Positions 1 through 11,396 of a stretch of DNA of 64,000 bases are shown one piece after another; position 1 is the first letter of the stretch, and each line of letters starts with the position of its first letter. The translations under genes were made by a program, and so were the position numbers. This DNA comes from Aulostomus chinensis (Eukaryota; Chordata; Actinopteri; Syngnathiformes; Aulostomidae): NCBI GenBank assembly GCA_037954235.1, contig JBBMOA010000018.1:12386501-12450500 (forward strand), given 5' to 3'. Below the pieces are notes generated by a model. That model worked only from the letters and a program-made list of their open reading frames with translations, had not been told where the DNA came from and did no database searches.

Positions 1-3
1 AAA

Positions 4-20
4 TATATATATATATATAA
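4..20. repeat. (TA)n microsatellite at the window edge
   Basis: A short alternating TA run begins at the very edge of the window, so its full length cannot be judged. Confidence 0.8.
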
Positions 21-897
21 AAAGGTGTTCAAAGTTCCTTTCCAGTTTTTGTCGAGCATTTATGGTCCATTTCGCGGCACTGGAAAGAGAAGGTACACCT
101 AATTCCTCTGGATTTATTTCTGTATCCAATCCAATGATAACTACATAACATTGATTTTGTCCAGATTAATTTTACAGGGATCCTGTCTCAGACTTGGCAA
201 CCTTTACTGAAACTAATGAGATTTTAGAGGTTGGATATCTTATAATCACCCAAATTCTCCCCTGCCAAAATGTTGCTGAACAACTCAATCCTTCCTTTCT
301 CCCAAGACGTTTCAGCTCGAAATTGAAACTATATACTTCTGTACTTCTTCCACTACAAATTTTATTAAGCTAGAAATCAAGAGGGAGATGTATATGAAAA
401 AAAAAAAAAAGAGGGAGAAGACATGATGTAAGTTTGCTGCGAACGTTTCGCACAATCTTCGGAACGTTCACTTAGTTCATAAAGTCGTTTTCTCTGTTCT
501 TATTTTTTTTTCCTTCAGTCTTTTTGTCAATTTTTTTTTATCTGGCCCTTCAAGGAGAAGGAATGTAGTTATTTCACTGCTGTAATAACAACAATAAAAA
601 AAAAATCAAACGACGCGCTCGATAAGAATTTTTATCAGTCGAGAGAACAACCTCTAATGACAGGGAACCACTTTGGGAAGTTGTTAAAACGATTGTTAGG
701 AATAAAAGAATACTTTTTTTTTCAAATTGTAAAAAGGAGTTCTTATTAAACAAAGAGGCCTTCTTGTTAGTATCAGTATTGTTCCCTTGAACTGAATAAA
801 AAAGAAGGGTCGAACAATGTGTTTACAATCACAGCAAAGGCTTTTTGTGAATTTGGGTGTGACCTTTAGGTCAGAGCGAGGTGTCAGAACAAGTAAT
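21..897. other. Non-coding DNA, nothing recognised
   Basis: AT-rich sequence with several A and T runs (for example near 398-412 and 597-606). I see no open frame of useful length, no repeat that I recognise and no RNA gene. Confidence 0.6.
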
Positions 898-898
898 T

Positions 899-901
899 CT
901 C

Positions 902-948
<47 letters not shown>

Positions 949-958
949 CCCTCTCTCC
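899..958. repeat. (CT)n microsatellite with a few G interruptions
   Basis: A nearly pure CT run with interrupting CTCG units. It gives serine/leucine-rich or arginine/glutamate-rich open frames on the two strands; these are low-complexity translations, not genes. As a polypyrimidine/polypurine tract it could adopt H-DNA, which is inference. Confidence 0.95.
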
Positions 959-1054
959 TTCGAAAAAGTGGGGCAACACTTGGTTTGAGAAATCAAGAGA
1001 CCAGATTACAATGCAGAAGTTAGCAGCCGTAACTTTATCTGTTCTATTTTTACG

Positions 1055-1072
1055 CACACACACACACACACC
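1055..1072. repeat. (CA)n microsatellite, short
   Basis: About nine CA dinucleotides in a row. Confidence 0.9.
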
Positions 1073-2972
1073 GCAATATTAGCAGTAGAAGGTAAAACTT
1101 AAATCGTTAACATTCAGCAGGCATGCTACATGAAAGTACCAATCCCCAGGGGTTACTTTTTTTATCACACATTTCCTCCTTTCTCTATTCCCTTGCCTTA
1201 ATCTCCTCTCCTCTTTATCTTTCTATTACCTAAATGAAGTAGAGGCGACTGGATTTCCTCTGTTGCAGCCCTTTGATGGTGAATGCACTTTGACTTAGAA
1301 TACAAATGCCACCTTTCATTAATAGCTGTGCCAAGGGATTATAATGAGGCATTTTATACATTCAACCTGACAAAGGTCTTATGAATTCACTGCACGGAAC
1401 AGGGTAGCAGATTATATGAGAGGAGAAGAATATATCTGTCTTTGTGAATGCAGGATATCGTACACAAAGAACTTGACAGCTGCGCCTGTGTTTTCAAACA
1501 CTCATCACTGGCTTCACATGAGAAATACGCATCACCTCTACTAAGAAGGCAACAATAGTCGGAAGAACTTTTCTTTTTTTCTTATTGTCTTCCTTGAGAT
1601 GTATGTTTATGCGCATCGTCTGCTTCACGTAGATGCAAATTGTCTTCTTCACTTCTACAATCTAGCAAAGGGATTATATTCTACAGGTTTGTCATGGATA
1701 ACATATTCCAAACAACTATTGTTGCTCTTAGTCACTACCTGTCACTCCCACAGAGCATGACTCCGCTGGTGTCAGGGCAACAGAGAACACCGTGATGTGT
1801 TCCATTAAATACACGCTCCCACCATCATCACAAGAAAAACCACAGATTCCAGCAGCACACATAATTACCGGAGAAACCGAACTTACCAAGTGTTTAGGAG
1901 CGCCTTGGTTCTCCCGTTATCACATACGATCACTGCATGTTCGCCTCTGCGTCCAGGTGCGCTGAAGACTGACGTGTCATTTGCCAAACAGCGTTAAGAC
2001 AAACGCAGGTTTAGCACTTCATGCGAAAGTAAAATTAGCAAACACGCAGAGGTTTTCTCAAATGACTTTTCAGGCATAAACATTCAAGATTTTTGTGTGG
2101 CAAATGTTTGCAAGAATAAAATTGAAAAAAAAATCAAATGGAATAGAGGGCAAAACCTTTAAAAAAATATTGATAAAATTTACATTCTCTTAACAAACGG
2201 ATCAATCCCACACGCACGCCTCTCAAGTGCGAGTGGCGAAGAGAGTGTTTGTGGAAGGCAGCTGCCGCCCAGTAATCTTCCGAGGGTAAACACATTGTAT
2301 TGGGCTTCATGCTTGAATGCTTTTGGTTTTATTCATTCTTACACAGAGTTTTGTTGGGTTTTTTTTAAAGGAAAATAAAATCCCAATTGTGATACAAAAA
2401 AATGTGCGGAGCCAGGTAGCCCTTGTTTATAATCTGAGTTGGATTCTAATTTGGATCAAAACCAGGTCATGTGGAATCAGGGGAATTAGCATAAACCCAC
2501 ACACGGGAAGCAAATCTAAGGTGCAAAAGGTGCAAAGCCATTTGACAGGTAAAGTTGAACACAAAAGATGAAAAAAAGAGAGCAGCGCAACTAAAGGCAG
2601 CCAAATAACTTCACCATTACAATTTTAAGAGAATAACCTTCATTTATTTTACAATGGAACCAAAATGATTTGACTTTGCTCAATCGTCCAGCAGTGCCAT
2701 AGAAATCCTTTCACATACATTATCAAAGATGCCAAGCTATTGAGAAGTGTTAACATATAAATTCAATCAAATTTATGTAGACTGCTTTTGTTTGGGACTT
2801 GGTTCCGACAGTCTTAAAGTGTGATCTCACTCAAGTAAACGTGTAGATTATTCAGAATTTTCCACTAGCAAATTTAAGAACATATCAACAAGGAGGAAGT
2901 TGGCCCTAAACGTGCACCCACATACGCAGTGCATACACGTTTAACTTTAAATTCAGTTATGGCTTCAATCCC
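1073..2972. other. Non-coding DNA, nothing recognised
   Basis: No convincing open frame. The stretch 1310-1400 is rich in TAAT and TTAT motifs, and an octamer ATGCAAAT lies at 1633-1640. It could hold a conserved non-coding element, but that needs cross-species alignment. The 84-codon open frame at 2317-2571 has no recognisable domain. Confidence 0.5.
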
Positions 2973-3303
2973 TCCATTCATCCATCCATCCATTTTCTGC
3001 CGCTTATCCTATTAATGGCTGCGGGGCGGCTGGATCCTATCCCAGCAGCCTTCAGGTGAGAGGTGGGGTTCACACTGGACAGGTCACCAGTCCATCACAG
3101 GGCCAACACATAGAGACAGACAACCATTCACACTCACAGTCACACCTACGGTCAATTTAGAGTATCAATCAGCCTCGTCCCCTCTTGATGTCTTTGGACT
3201 GTGGGAGGAAGCTGGAGTACCAGAGAGAACCCACACAGGAACAGGGAGAACATGGAGACTCCACACAGATCCTGTGATGGAGCCGGTACTCAAACCTGGG
3301 AAC
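2973..3303 (-). mobile_element. tRNA-headed SINE (family A), copy 1, head truncated
   Basis: Read on the minus strand, this is the body and 3' tail of the family A element also found at 7900, 10771, 33772 and 55820. The (TGGA)n tail is at the low-coordinate end (2973-2992). The body includes the family's TGATGGACTGGTGACCTGTC block and the block encoding in one frame SPCSPCSCVGSLW, which makes spurious similar open frames in every copy. The copy stops at about 3303, just after the B-box region, so the A box and 5' end are missing. The break is 18 bp from a duplicated module starting at 3322. Family placement is from memory of teleost repeats. Confidence 0.85.
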
Positions 3304-3321
3304 TGAATGAGTCAGCAAATC

Positions 3322-3623
3322 ATGATTTATAAAGAGGGTTAAAATGGGATCCAAAGAGGAAATGAGACACGTGAGAGAGTAATAAAAAAGGAGAAATAAA
3401 GAGTAAAGTAGTAGGTTTTTATTTAGTCAAACGAAATGGACTGTTTTTTTTTTAACTATTCCCACCTTATAATCATTTACCAGGATTGTGTCTCAAACTA
3501 TTTTTTTGGTGCTACAAACAATGTTTGTATCACAACCTCTCAGATTTCAATAAGTACGGAGAAAATGTGCACTTTGGAAGTATGTTGCAGTGCCCAACTC
3601 TGCATTATTGTACACAGTGAGGC
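3322..3623 (+). repeat. Dispersed 300-bp module, copy 1
   Basis: This block matches 11397-11689 in direct orientation at roughly 93-95 percent identity by eye. The first 120 bases differ at only about four positions. Copy 1 has a few extra bases near 3570 and a longer T run near 3445. Similarity begins at ATGATTTATAAAGAGGG and ends at CAGTGAGGC. The left flank is the truncated SINE copy 1 and the right flank is unlike copy 2. Short open frames in both copies translate to similar peptides only because the DNA is similar. I do not recognise the family; it could be the inner part of a larger element. Confidence 0.85.
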
Positions 3624-3884
3624 TGAAACTGTAGAAACAAGCAGAATATATGCTTTTTTGACTGGAGGGGGGCTTTAAATAATTACAAAAACGACCTTCA
3701 GACTGCCTATTTAATTCAAGGTTTTGGGAAATTAATTTCAAATTATTGATTTCTTTTATGAATAGTACACGTTTCAGTCCGGGGAACTTCAGAAAACAGT
3801 GCTTAAGGGTTGCTAATGAGTTTCTACTAGCTGCAGAGTGAGATGCTGTTAGCGCTGGAGACCTGAGGGGCATCAAGGCTTCAG

Positions 3885-4512
3885 CTCCTGGTTTATTAAG
3901 AATGTACTTTTCCAACAGAAAGTTCTCTCGCTCTGGCTAATTCCACTTCAGCATGAGCGTATTTGAGTCGTGAGGGTCTCCTCAAGGCTAAGTTCATGCC
4001 CACTTATGTTGCTTTAAACATGCTGCCTCCTGGTCAGGTTATTAAGAATATGTTACTGTATGCTGATGATAATATCTTATATATGACTCTGTTCCTCTGA
4101 TTGAATATGTACTCTAATTTTCATGCAAATGAGCCTGGTTCATGTGTGCTGTAGTCAGTGAGCATGTTTTGTACCGAGAGGACTTCAGGTCCATGATCAG
4201 TTTGGAGTGACAACGGTCTGCCTTTGCTACGCCTCTAAATACCATGAGGTCTTTTCTATATCGGAGTTGATCCTCTGTTTTGATAATCAGGTGAGTTTCT
4301 TCCAGCTCAGGATCATTTCTTAAATGCTCGGCTTAGCTATTGCAATGCTATTTTCTCAAATATTAACCAGAGCTCCCTCCACCACCTCCATCTGACTCAA
4401 AATGCTGCTGCTCGACTAACGATACCCCTGTGCTTGCCTCCCTACCTAGACTCCCTCTTCATGGTTTTTTTTTTTGTATCTTTTCCAAATAATGTATTAT
4501 ATACTTTCAAGG
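3885..4512 (+). pseudogene. L2-like LINE reverse transcriptase remnant, 5' part
   Basis: Translated with several frameshifts, the plus strand reads as a decayed reverse transcriptase of the L2/CR1-like group. Near 3895-3970 a segment resembles the SNRxFS...S region before the GVPQGS loop, which is degraded. The catalytic box is visible as YADD at 4059-4070, followed by a LY motif. After a damaged stretch, FDNQ and FFQLR at about 4276-4315 match the region upstream of the thumb. At 4326-4461 the reading SYCNAIF...LTQNAAARL matches the typical S(R)LDYCNAL...LVQNAAARL signature of L2 elements. Stops, frameshifts and internal deletions show it is dead. The exact clade is not settled. Confidence 0.8.
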
Positions 4513-4734
4513 GTGGGGGCGCCATGGCTCAGAGGTAGAGTGGCCATCTAGCAACCCAAGGGTCACTGCCTCAATCCTCACTTCCCCCGGTGACCATGTT
4601 GAAGTATCCTTGAGCAACATACTGAGCCCCTAATGTCCAGCGTGAACCCCACCTCTCGCCCGATGTCAGCTGAGAAAGGCTCCAGTCCCCCTGCGACCCT
4701 TAATAGCTAAGCAGTATAGAAAATGGATGGATGG
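4513..4734 (+). mobile_element. tRNA-headed SINE (family B), inserted in the LINE remnant
   Basis: The head has an A-box-like TGGCTCAGAGG at 4525-4535 and a degraded B-box-like stretch near 4568-4577. The middle (GAAGTATCCTTGAGCAACAT at 4601-4620) is typical of a common teleost SINE. The 3' part, from about 4640, runs into the same tail as family A (ACCTCTCGCCC, GGCTCCAG, GCGACCCTTAA, AAAATGGATGGATGG). Imperfect target-site duplications flank it: ATACTTTCAAGG at 4501-4512 and ATACTTTTAAAGG at 4735-4747. LINE coding similarity resumes after the right duplication, so this is a nested insertion. Confidence 0.8.
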
Positions 4735-4747
4735 ATACTTTTAAAGG

Positions 4748-4865
4748 CTGAAATGGGTCCAATATATCTTTGATTTACTAACCTGTTAACCTCCCTTCTC
4801 AGTTGCTGATAATGAGCTACTAGGTTTTGCTATAAGAGCCTGGACACTTCCTCAGACACAATACG
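4748..4865 (+). pseudogene. L2-like LINE remnant, continuation after the nested SINE
   Basis: Directly right of the SINE target duplication the plus strand reads KAEMGPIYL, then a leucine/threonine-rich segment, then a stretch resembling the AFSxxAPxLWN region in broken form (TTTTGCTATAAGAGCCTGG). This is the order expected for an L2 ORF2 end (ALNGxAPxYLxDLL and following). Stops are frequent. The right boundary is a guess, since similarity fades near the TTCCTCAGACAC stretch. Confidence 0.6.
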
Positions 4866-5251
4866 TCTCACCAAGTTGACAATTTGTCCTCGTAACGATT
4901 GCCAGCGTGAGTGTCGGTGTTTTTGGCTCTGCACTCATGTGTGTTGCTTTGTCGTTGTTTTTTTGAATCAAGCATTTTGTAACACTGATACACCTTTGAC
5001 TAAACCTTGCTATAGTGCCTCATGTACTAACACAAAGTGACCCATGTAGCCATTAGGTAGTATTACTGTACTCTAAGAGAGTGGGTTCAGAATAAAACCC
5101 AAAACAAACAGAAGAAAACACCACAGGCATCAGCAACCTCTCTGACCTGGACTTTACAAACTGGTTTTTTTGATGAGCTTTACACTTGGGCACTAATAAC
5201 TCAAGAATTTCATGTAGGTGGGTAGAATTTTCTTTTCAACTTGTCTTTCAC

Positions 5252-5255
<4 letters not shown>
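4866..5255. other. Non-coding DNA, possible LINE 3' flank
   Basis: No coding signal. The first part may be decayed 3' UTR of the L2-like element; the rest is unrecognised. Confidence 0.4.

Positions 5256-5313
<58 letters not shown>
5256..5313. repeat. (CA)n microsatellite
   Basis: An uninterrupted CA run of about 29 units. The overlapping open frames with poly-(HT) peptides are artefacts of it. Confidence 0.97.
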
Positions 5314-5315
<2 letters not shown>

Positions 5316-5484
5316 CTGTGAGTCAGCGATTCCAGGAGCTGATTATCTGCAACATTCCTGTGAGAAAATGACGAATTGGCAACCAGCCGAAGTAGGCGAT
5401 GGTACTAAACTGCTGATAAAATCTCAGTCAATTTATTATTTGGTTACACCAAAACACAATAAACTGCTGTATGAGGGACATGGT

Positions 5485-5503
5485 AAAAAAAAAAAAAAAA
5501 AAA
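5485..5503. repeat. Poly(A) run
   Basis: A run of about 19 A. It is not preceded by a recognisable retroelement end. Confidence 0.9.
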
Positions 5504-6239
5504 TTGGAGTATAAAGGGAAAGATAAGGAGAGGGAGAACAAGATAAGAAAAAAAAAAGGCAAAGACAATGAAAGAGGCAGCAGCTATATCCTGTGCGGTT
5601 TAAAGGCTAACTAATTCTGCTGCGTACTTATTATCCTGACACATCTTCGCTCTGCTCCATCCTCCTCTGTCCTTGTCAGTTAGCTATTTACTCAGCTTGT
5701 TTAAGCAGGGGGAATTCACTTTCATTTCAAAGAGCTTTACAGAAAGTAGACAGCCGGCAAGGAGCTCTACCCAGGGGTCCTGACTACTCATCGGAGCATT
5801 AAACACAAAAGCCTTACCACTTGATCCAAGGAATCAAAGAAAATAAAGAAGACTGTGCTGGTTATCCCTTTTGGCTGTGCTGTGGATGTACATCAGCACA
5901 GGCCAGATAATGGAATGAGTTGCCATTAGCTGCTGAGAGATGTTATTGGGCTATTTTAATGAGGGAGCAGGAGAAAAGATTAAGAGTATTCTAGTGTTTC
6001 AATTACTTAAGATGTGTTGTGAAATATCAAGATGCAGAAAAAAGGGAGAAAAAAAAACAGTTTTTGTTCTACGGGACTGACTTGTGGCTGCTGATGTTCA
6101 TCTACAATTAAGAGGAATGAATTTAGAATACAAGCAGGTTGCGATGCATAGTTTTAGTTGCGAGGAGGCAAACATCACATCACTAAGCAACATGTTATAA
6201 ATACATAGCAAAGGGATCTGAGTTCAGCACATAAATTTC
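5504..6239. other. Non-coding DNA, nothing recognised
   Basis: Purine-rich at the left end (5510-5580), otherwise ordinary AT-rich DNA with no open frame of note. Confidence 0.5.
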
Positions 6240-6640
6240 TATCACGCTGGCGGCTCTGCCCCCAGTTGTTCCTGTTCTACCCTGTCTATCTCTGTGTGTG
6301 TGGAGTGGGCGTGGCCTCCTCCCTTGGTAATCTCCTTTCACCTGTCTGGGGTGCACATTTGACTTCCAGTTGATCAGCCAAACAGTTCATCTACTCCAGC
6401 ACCAGCGTCACACTGAAGCTTCCAAGAAGGATATCCTGCTAAGGACCTGCAACAGTCAGATCCATGTTCTGATCCAGATTACTGCCAAATGCTCATCACT
6501 TGATAATATGTCTAAGAGACAACAATAATTAACCTGTCCACCGAATTGAATCAAAACCCATCGAATCAGTTTTTAAGATATCCCGCTGACACACAAACGC
6601 ACACCTACAACCACGTCGGAGGAGGCAATCAGCGCTTGCA
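6240..6640 (+). repeat. Ancient teleost interspersed repeat fragment
   Basis: The part at about 6500-6640 has the order CCACCGAATT, CAAAACCCATC, CAGTTTTTAAGATATCCCGC, TGACACACAAACGCACAC, GGAGGAGGCAAT. This matches a common fish repeat in which 'catcgaaatccatcagtttttgagatatcctgctgacagacaaacacac' is followed by a 'ggcggaggtaat' end. The segment to its left (GGTGCACATTTGACTTCC, GTTGATCAGCC) may belong to the same element. Assignment is from memory and boundaries are approximate. Confidence 0.5.
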
Positions 6641-7899
6641 TATCCAGAGTTAGGAACTCATCTTGTTATTTGCCGCTCTTCAGCTCAGCTCTGCCTCACA
6701 TCCTCAGTCCTCTTTCTTCCACAATCAGCTTTTCTACAAGTCTTCACAGCCTTCAACCACTGTTGACATACTGGGTTTCTAAAAAGCGCAGCGTGCTTTC
6801 CTTCAACACATCGGACTGTTTGCTTCATATAAAGTGGGTGTTCACTACTAAAGCGCTGGACCTCTCTTGTTTAAGTATGTAAGGCTAGAAAACTTCCGAG
6901 TGAGAAATGTAGCCGGGGGAATATCTTGACTGTTGTGAGATTGTTGAGGCTGGTTAAACTCAGCATGGCCCCTCAGCTCCTAAACTGCCTCACAGCTGGT
7001 GTAATTTACAGACGTGTTGGTGTTGTGAGCTGTGAGTGTGTAAATGAATGTTGTTTTGTTCCAACTCGAGCAGAACTCGTTTATCCCCTCCCCCCATACA
7101 GCGAGCGAGTTAACAAATACAGATGTGAAAAATGATTTCAAAGCGCATTTCAGATTTTTGTTTTTTGTTGTTTTTGTCTGTGCTGCTTGTTTTATTTCTT
7201 CCTCCCTCTCCAAATAAGTGTCGAATTCATTTGTAATATATAGTTATTCTTCAGCTGAGTGCTAACATTTGGCTTGCAGGAAGCATGTTCACCAGTAACA
7301 AAGCTTTACAAATCAATTCATTTATTACCATTTCTGGCCCACAGTGGAACTACAGCAGCGCTCCAACTGTAGCCTGTAGCGATAGCCGGCGCTGTGGTGT
7401 AGTCTAATCACAGTGTTACATTAGACTGCTGAAACAACAGTGAGTCAGCAGTCAGTCAGGATGAAGGACAGTCATAATAAAGGCATTAGTAATCTTGTTT
7501 TACACATAAACATGAAATTGGACGGTTGGTGAGGTGCCCAAATACTTTAAGAATGGATTTTTTTTTTATTTTTTATTTTTTACTGTTATCCATCAGTGTG
7601 ACTGTGCAATATAGCAGTGAAGACATTCTTCAGGCACTTCCACAGATTGGAAGTCTAAGAGAAAGCATGAGGGGCTGTAGGAGAGTTGTATAACTGAGAA
7701 TTTTAAGTATTTAGTGCATTTACGCAGGTCTCCAGCACGGACTCAAGTAGCTTGATGACATTTTACAAAGTGTTTTTAAATGCATTTGAGTTGAAGGGGT
7801 CAGCACAACTGAAATCACTCAAAACCTTGTGTATGAAGTACAGTACATGCATATATAGTTATTAGGGCTGCAAAAAAATAACTGAACAAATTACAGATC
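6641..7899. other. Non-coding DNA, nothing recognised
   Basis: Short open frames at 6670-6882 and 6926-7135 lack any domain, splice context or codon pattern that would support a gene. A T-rich stretch lies at 7557-7580. Confidence 0.5.
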
Positions 7900-8274
7900 T
7901 CCATCCATCCATCCATTTTCTACGGCTTATCCTGTTAAGGGTCGTGGGGGGGTGGAGCCTATCCCAGCAGCCTTAGGGTGAGAGGCGGGGTTCACACTGG
8001 ACAGGTCACCAGTCCATCACAGGGCCAACACATAGAGACAGACAACCATTCACACTCACAGTCACACCTACGGTCAACTTAGAGTATCAATCAGCCTCGT
8101 CCCCTCTTGATGTCTTTGGACTGTGGGAGGAAGCTGGAGTACCAGAGAGAACCCACACAGGAACAGGGAGAACATGGAGACTCACATACAGAAAGATCCC
8201 GTGATGGAGCCGGGCCTCGAACCCGGAACCCTCTTGCTGTGAGTCCACAGTGCTGACCACTGCACCACCATGCC
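7900..8274 (-). mobile_element. tRNA-headed SINE (family A), copy 2, near full length
   Basis: The minus strand runs from a tRNA-like head at 8274 (GGCATGGTGGTGCAGTGGTC) to a (TGGA)n tail at 7900. A B-box-like GGGTTCGAGGCCC lies near 8214-8226 in minus orientation. The body is colinear with the copies at 10771, 33772 and 55820. No clear target duplication is visible. Family A SINEs have no protein and depend on a LINE for mobility; here only the element itself is seen. Confidence 0.88.
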
Positions 8275-9189
8275 AACAGAGTTATATATCTCAATATGAC
8301 AAATCATAGAAAGGGGCAATGTTTTTTTCAATGCTTATTACATGTCAGAATACAATTTTGAATTAAATATCATCGTCCCACCTTAACATAATATTCTACA
8401 GCCCCAAGAAAACCTCTTTGGTTGACATGGATCACCTCTAAATGATCATTTAAATGGATTTTTCATTAAACTTCCTTCTAATGACATTTTATTTTTAAAA
8501 TCATCTCCCCTTTATAGAAATATGGGAAAAGTACAATAATTCTGTCAACAGCAGCGTCATTATTGCTCAACAACCCGTTTTTGGCCTACTTTCATTACTA
8601 TATATCATACCATAGAGGAAAAAGATTGAAAAAAAAATTCACTGAGTATCATCTCATCTTGGCAGTGCCCTCTTTTGAACAGAGGGTGATATGATTGACA
8701 CCTCCTGATGACTGATGCTTCTAAACCGCTGAGGCGTCATCATCTAAACTGCCTGCGTCAGTGTCTCGCCATGTGTTGTTGTATGAGGGTAAAACATCCT
8801 GAAATGGTGGGTGGGAAAAGCGAGGAAAGGAGGAAGGTATACACATCATAGTGGTATCTCATTAACGTGTTCCCGTAAAACTAAACGCAGTAGAACAAAA
8901 AAAAAATCCGCACACACTCATAGAAAAAAAAGGTGCATGTGAGTAAAGATAAATGAAATAATAGCTGCAGCTCATACTGTCAAATCCAGATATCCTCACT
9001 TGGACCGAGATGGCTGGTGTGACTCAGACTGTGCTGCATAGCTGGGTCAGGTTGTCCCCAGTGGAGAACTGGGGAGGGGGAGGGCTATTAGCCAGTAACG
9101 AGATCCACTCCTGAGGTGCCACATTGCAGAAAGAGGAACTGGCACATGGAGAGACAGACTGAAACACAGCTTCCAAAGATTTTAGTGCG
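8275..9189. other. Non-coding DNA, nothing recognised
   Basis: AT-rich sequence with no recognised element or coding signal. Confidence 0.5.

Positions 9190-9227
<38 letters not shown>
9190..9227. repeat. (CA)n microsatellite
   Basis: About 19 uninterrupted CA units. Confidence 0.96.
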
Positions 9228-9228
<1 letters not shown>

Positions 9229-10770
9229 TTACTTAAGACACTTTTGAGGTAGTTACATAAATTTAACATTCATTTTCTTAAATACTTGCAAAACCACTAC
9301 CAGCTCAAAAAGATATCGTTATGAAAGGTAAATGTGCCATCGCGCAACGGCATTTTCTCTTTTGTACGTGAGGTGTGATGGGGGCTTTTTTTCCTTCTTG
9401 TTTTTCCTTTGGCTTTTGAGTCGGTACAATGATACATGCACAGAGCAACAAGAAGATTTACAATCAGGGTTTTCAGTCCACGGGCACATTGACACTTTGT
9501 TGAGGGGGAGATCATAAAAGTTCTTTGGTTTATATTGCATTCTATATCAAGTAGTAAAGTAATTTTAAACAAAATCCATTTCTGTAGAACTCTGCCTATT
9601 GTTTACCTAAAATATCGGCTTCATTATGTGTGTGATATTCATTTTCATTCTCAACATGAAGATGTATGTCTTAAAAAAACAAAAAAAAGTGAAATTCTGT
9701 TGCCTTGTCCGAGTCAAGAATGCCGTGAAAGATTCCTCTGTCAAATCGAAGTCTGTTACAGGTTGTATTCATAACTACCCGTCCTCTTTTTTTGAAATTT
9801 TTTTGTGATGGTCGACCTGCAGTTACAGAAATCCACGGCGAGGGAGCGTCATTACGGGGATTTAAACCACCCAGTCATCCATTAGCACAGCAGAGACCCT
9901 CTCGCCCGCCCTCGCTGCTGTAATAGGCATTTCCTCACAGGTCATTTGAGGTAAGAGATGACAGTTGAGTTCACGGACTAAAGAATATTGAGCCAATTGG
10001 TGTCCACAACAGTGAACGTCTAGAGGCAAACCTGTCACAGCAGGTGGTGGAATGAGTAATAGGGCAGATCTCACTGGGAGGCAACGGTCAGTCGCTAGAA
10101 AGCTCCACACGGTCCTGTCTGTCAAAACAAAAATTTAAAGAACTTTGAGCTGGATTGCAGCCCCTTTATGTGACTCAGCTTTGAGGCAGTGTGGGGACTA
10201 ATGCATTAATATGTTCCAATTTTTTTCCTCTAATATTTGTTCTATAAAGCAAAAAGAAGAAGATAAGAAAATCACTGGGAGCTGAATCTGCTCCTACCAA
10301 GTTTTTTTTATGTTTTGAATCCTCGTTTGAACTTAAATTGGATGCGTGTGCCAGGAAAACAGCAATTAGCATAAGGAAACTGGCCAAAAAGCCTTATGAG
10401 GGTGGCAGAATGATGTGTGCAAACTAGAAACCAACAAATCGTTTAACAGATTATGTTAAACTTAGACAAAAGGAGAAAAAGGGAAGGACAATGACGCAAA
10501 AGGGCAACTAAAAGAGACTCATATGCTCTCACATTTGCATTTCTAAGCCTGTTATTTTGCAATGTAACAAAAATGAACCAAAAAAAATGATTTTAGTGGG
10601 TTTTTCTTCACACATTTAAAAATCACTGAATAAAAAGTTGTAAACAATTGGTAAACTTTGTGTTTCCATTAAATCATTTGTTGAAACGATCATAATGTAA
10701 ATTAAGGAAACAATAATCCATTGGACGAGCACATTTATCTCCGTTTAAGGCATGTAACATAAATAAAACA
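9228..10770. other. Non-coding DNA, nothing recognised
   Basis: Several overlapping open frames of 60-91 codons occur on both strands at 9297-9808. They conflict with each other and show no domain. An octamer ATTTGCAT lies at 10533-10540. Confidence 0.5.
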
Positions 10771-11131
10771 TCCATCCATCCATTTTCTTCTGCTTATTCT
10801 ATTAAGGGGGGGGGGGGGGTGGAGCCTATCCCAGCAGCCTTCAGGGTTCACCCTGGACAGGTCACCAGTCCATCACAGGACCAACACATAGAGACAGACA
10901 ACCATTCACACTCACAGTCACACCTACAGTCAATTTAGAGTATCAATCAGCCTCGTCCCCTCTTGATGTCTTTGGACTGTGGGAGGAAGCTGGAGTACCA
11001 GAGAGAACCCACACAGGAACAGGGAGAACATGGAGACTCACACAGAAAGATCCTGTGCTGGAGCCGGGACTCGAACCCGGAACCTTCTTGCTGTGAGCCA
11101 ACCATGCTAACCACTGCACCACTGTGCCGCC
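10771..11131 (-). mobile_element. tRNA-headed SINE (family A), copy 3, near full length
   Basis: The same element as copies at 7900 and 33772, minus orientation, with the (TGGA)n tail at 10771-10783 and the tRNA-like head ending GGCGGCACAGTGGTGCAGTG at about 11112-11131. A B-box-like GGGTTCGAGTCCC lies near 11067-11079 in minus orientation, close to the canonical GGTTCGANTCC. It carries a run of 14 G at 10806-10819 where other copies have six or seven, and lacks several bases found in other copies just after CTTCAGG. Confidence 0.88.
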
Positions 11132-11396
11132 CTATGCCTTCCTTCCTTATTTTAAAATTTAAAAAAATCTTGTCTGTATGCTCTTATCTTAATTTGTGGC
11201 TCTTCATCAAGTTATGAATCTGTAAGGACTGGGAGCATCCGGCACATACCTTTATTATTATCTTAATGATTCCTTTGTTAACACCCAACCTTAATGGCCC
11301 TCCCTGTGAAAATGCTTGGGTTTAATTAAAAGCATTCATTGCTACACAAACAACCAATGACCTCCAAATCACCGCCAAAGTTAAAAATAACTTTTA
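11132..11396. other. Spacer between SINE copy 3 and the module
   Basis: AT-rich sequence with no recognised element. It has no counterpart next to module copy 1. Confidence 0.5.

Noticed and set aside
3547..3915. 122-codon minus-strand open frame
   Set aside because: It overlaps the duplicated module and the start of the LINE remnant on the opposite strand; no independent evidence.
5186..5514. Open frames with poly-(HT) or similar peptides
   Set aside because: Translation of the (CA)n microsatellite. The same applies to the frames over the repeats at 31854-32168, 39051-39435, 45782-46098 and 47634-47903.
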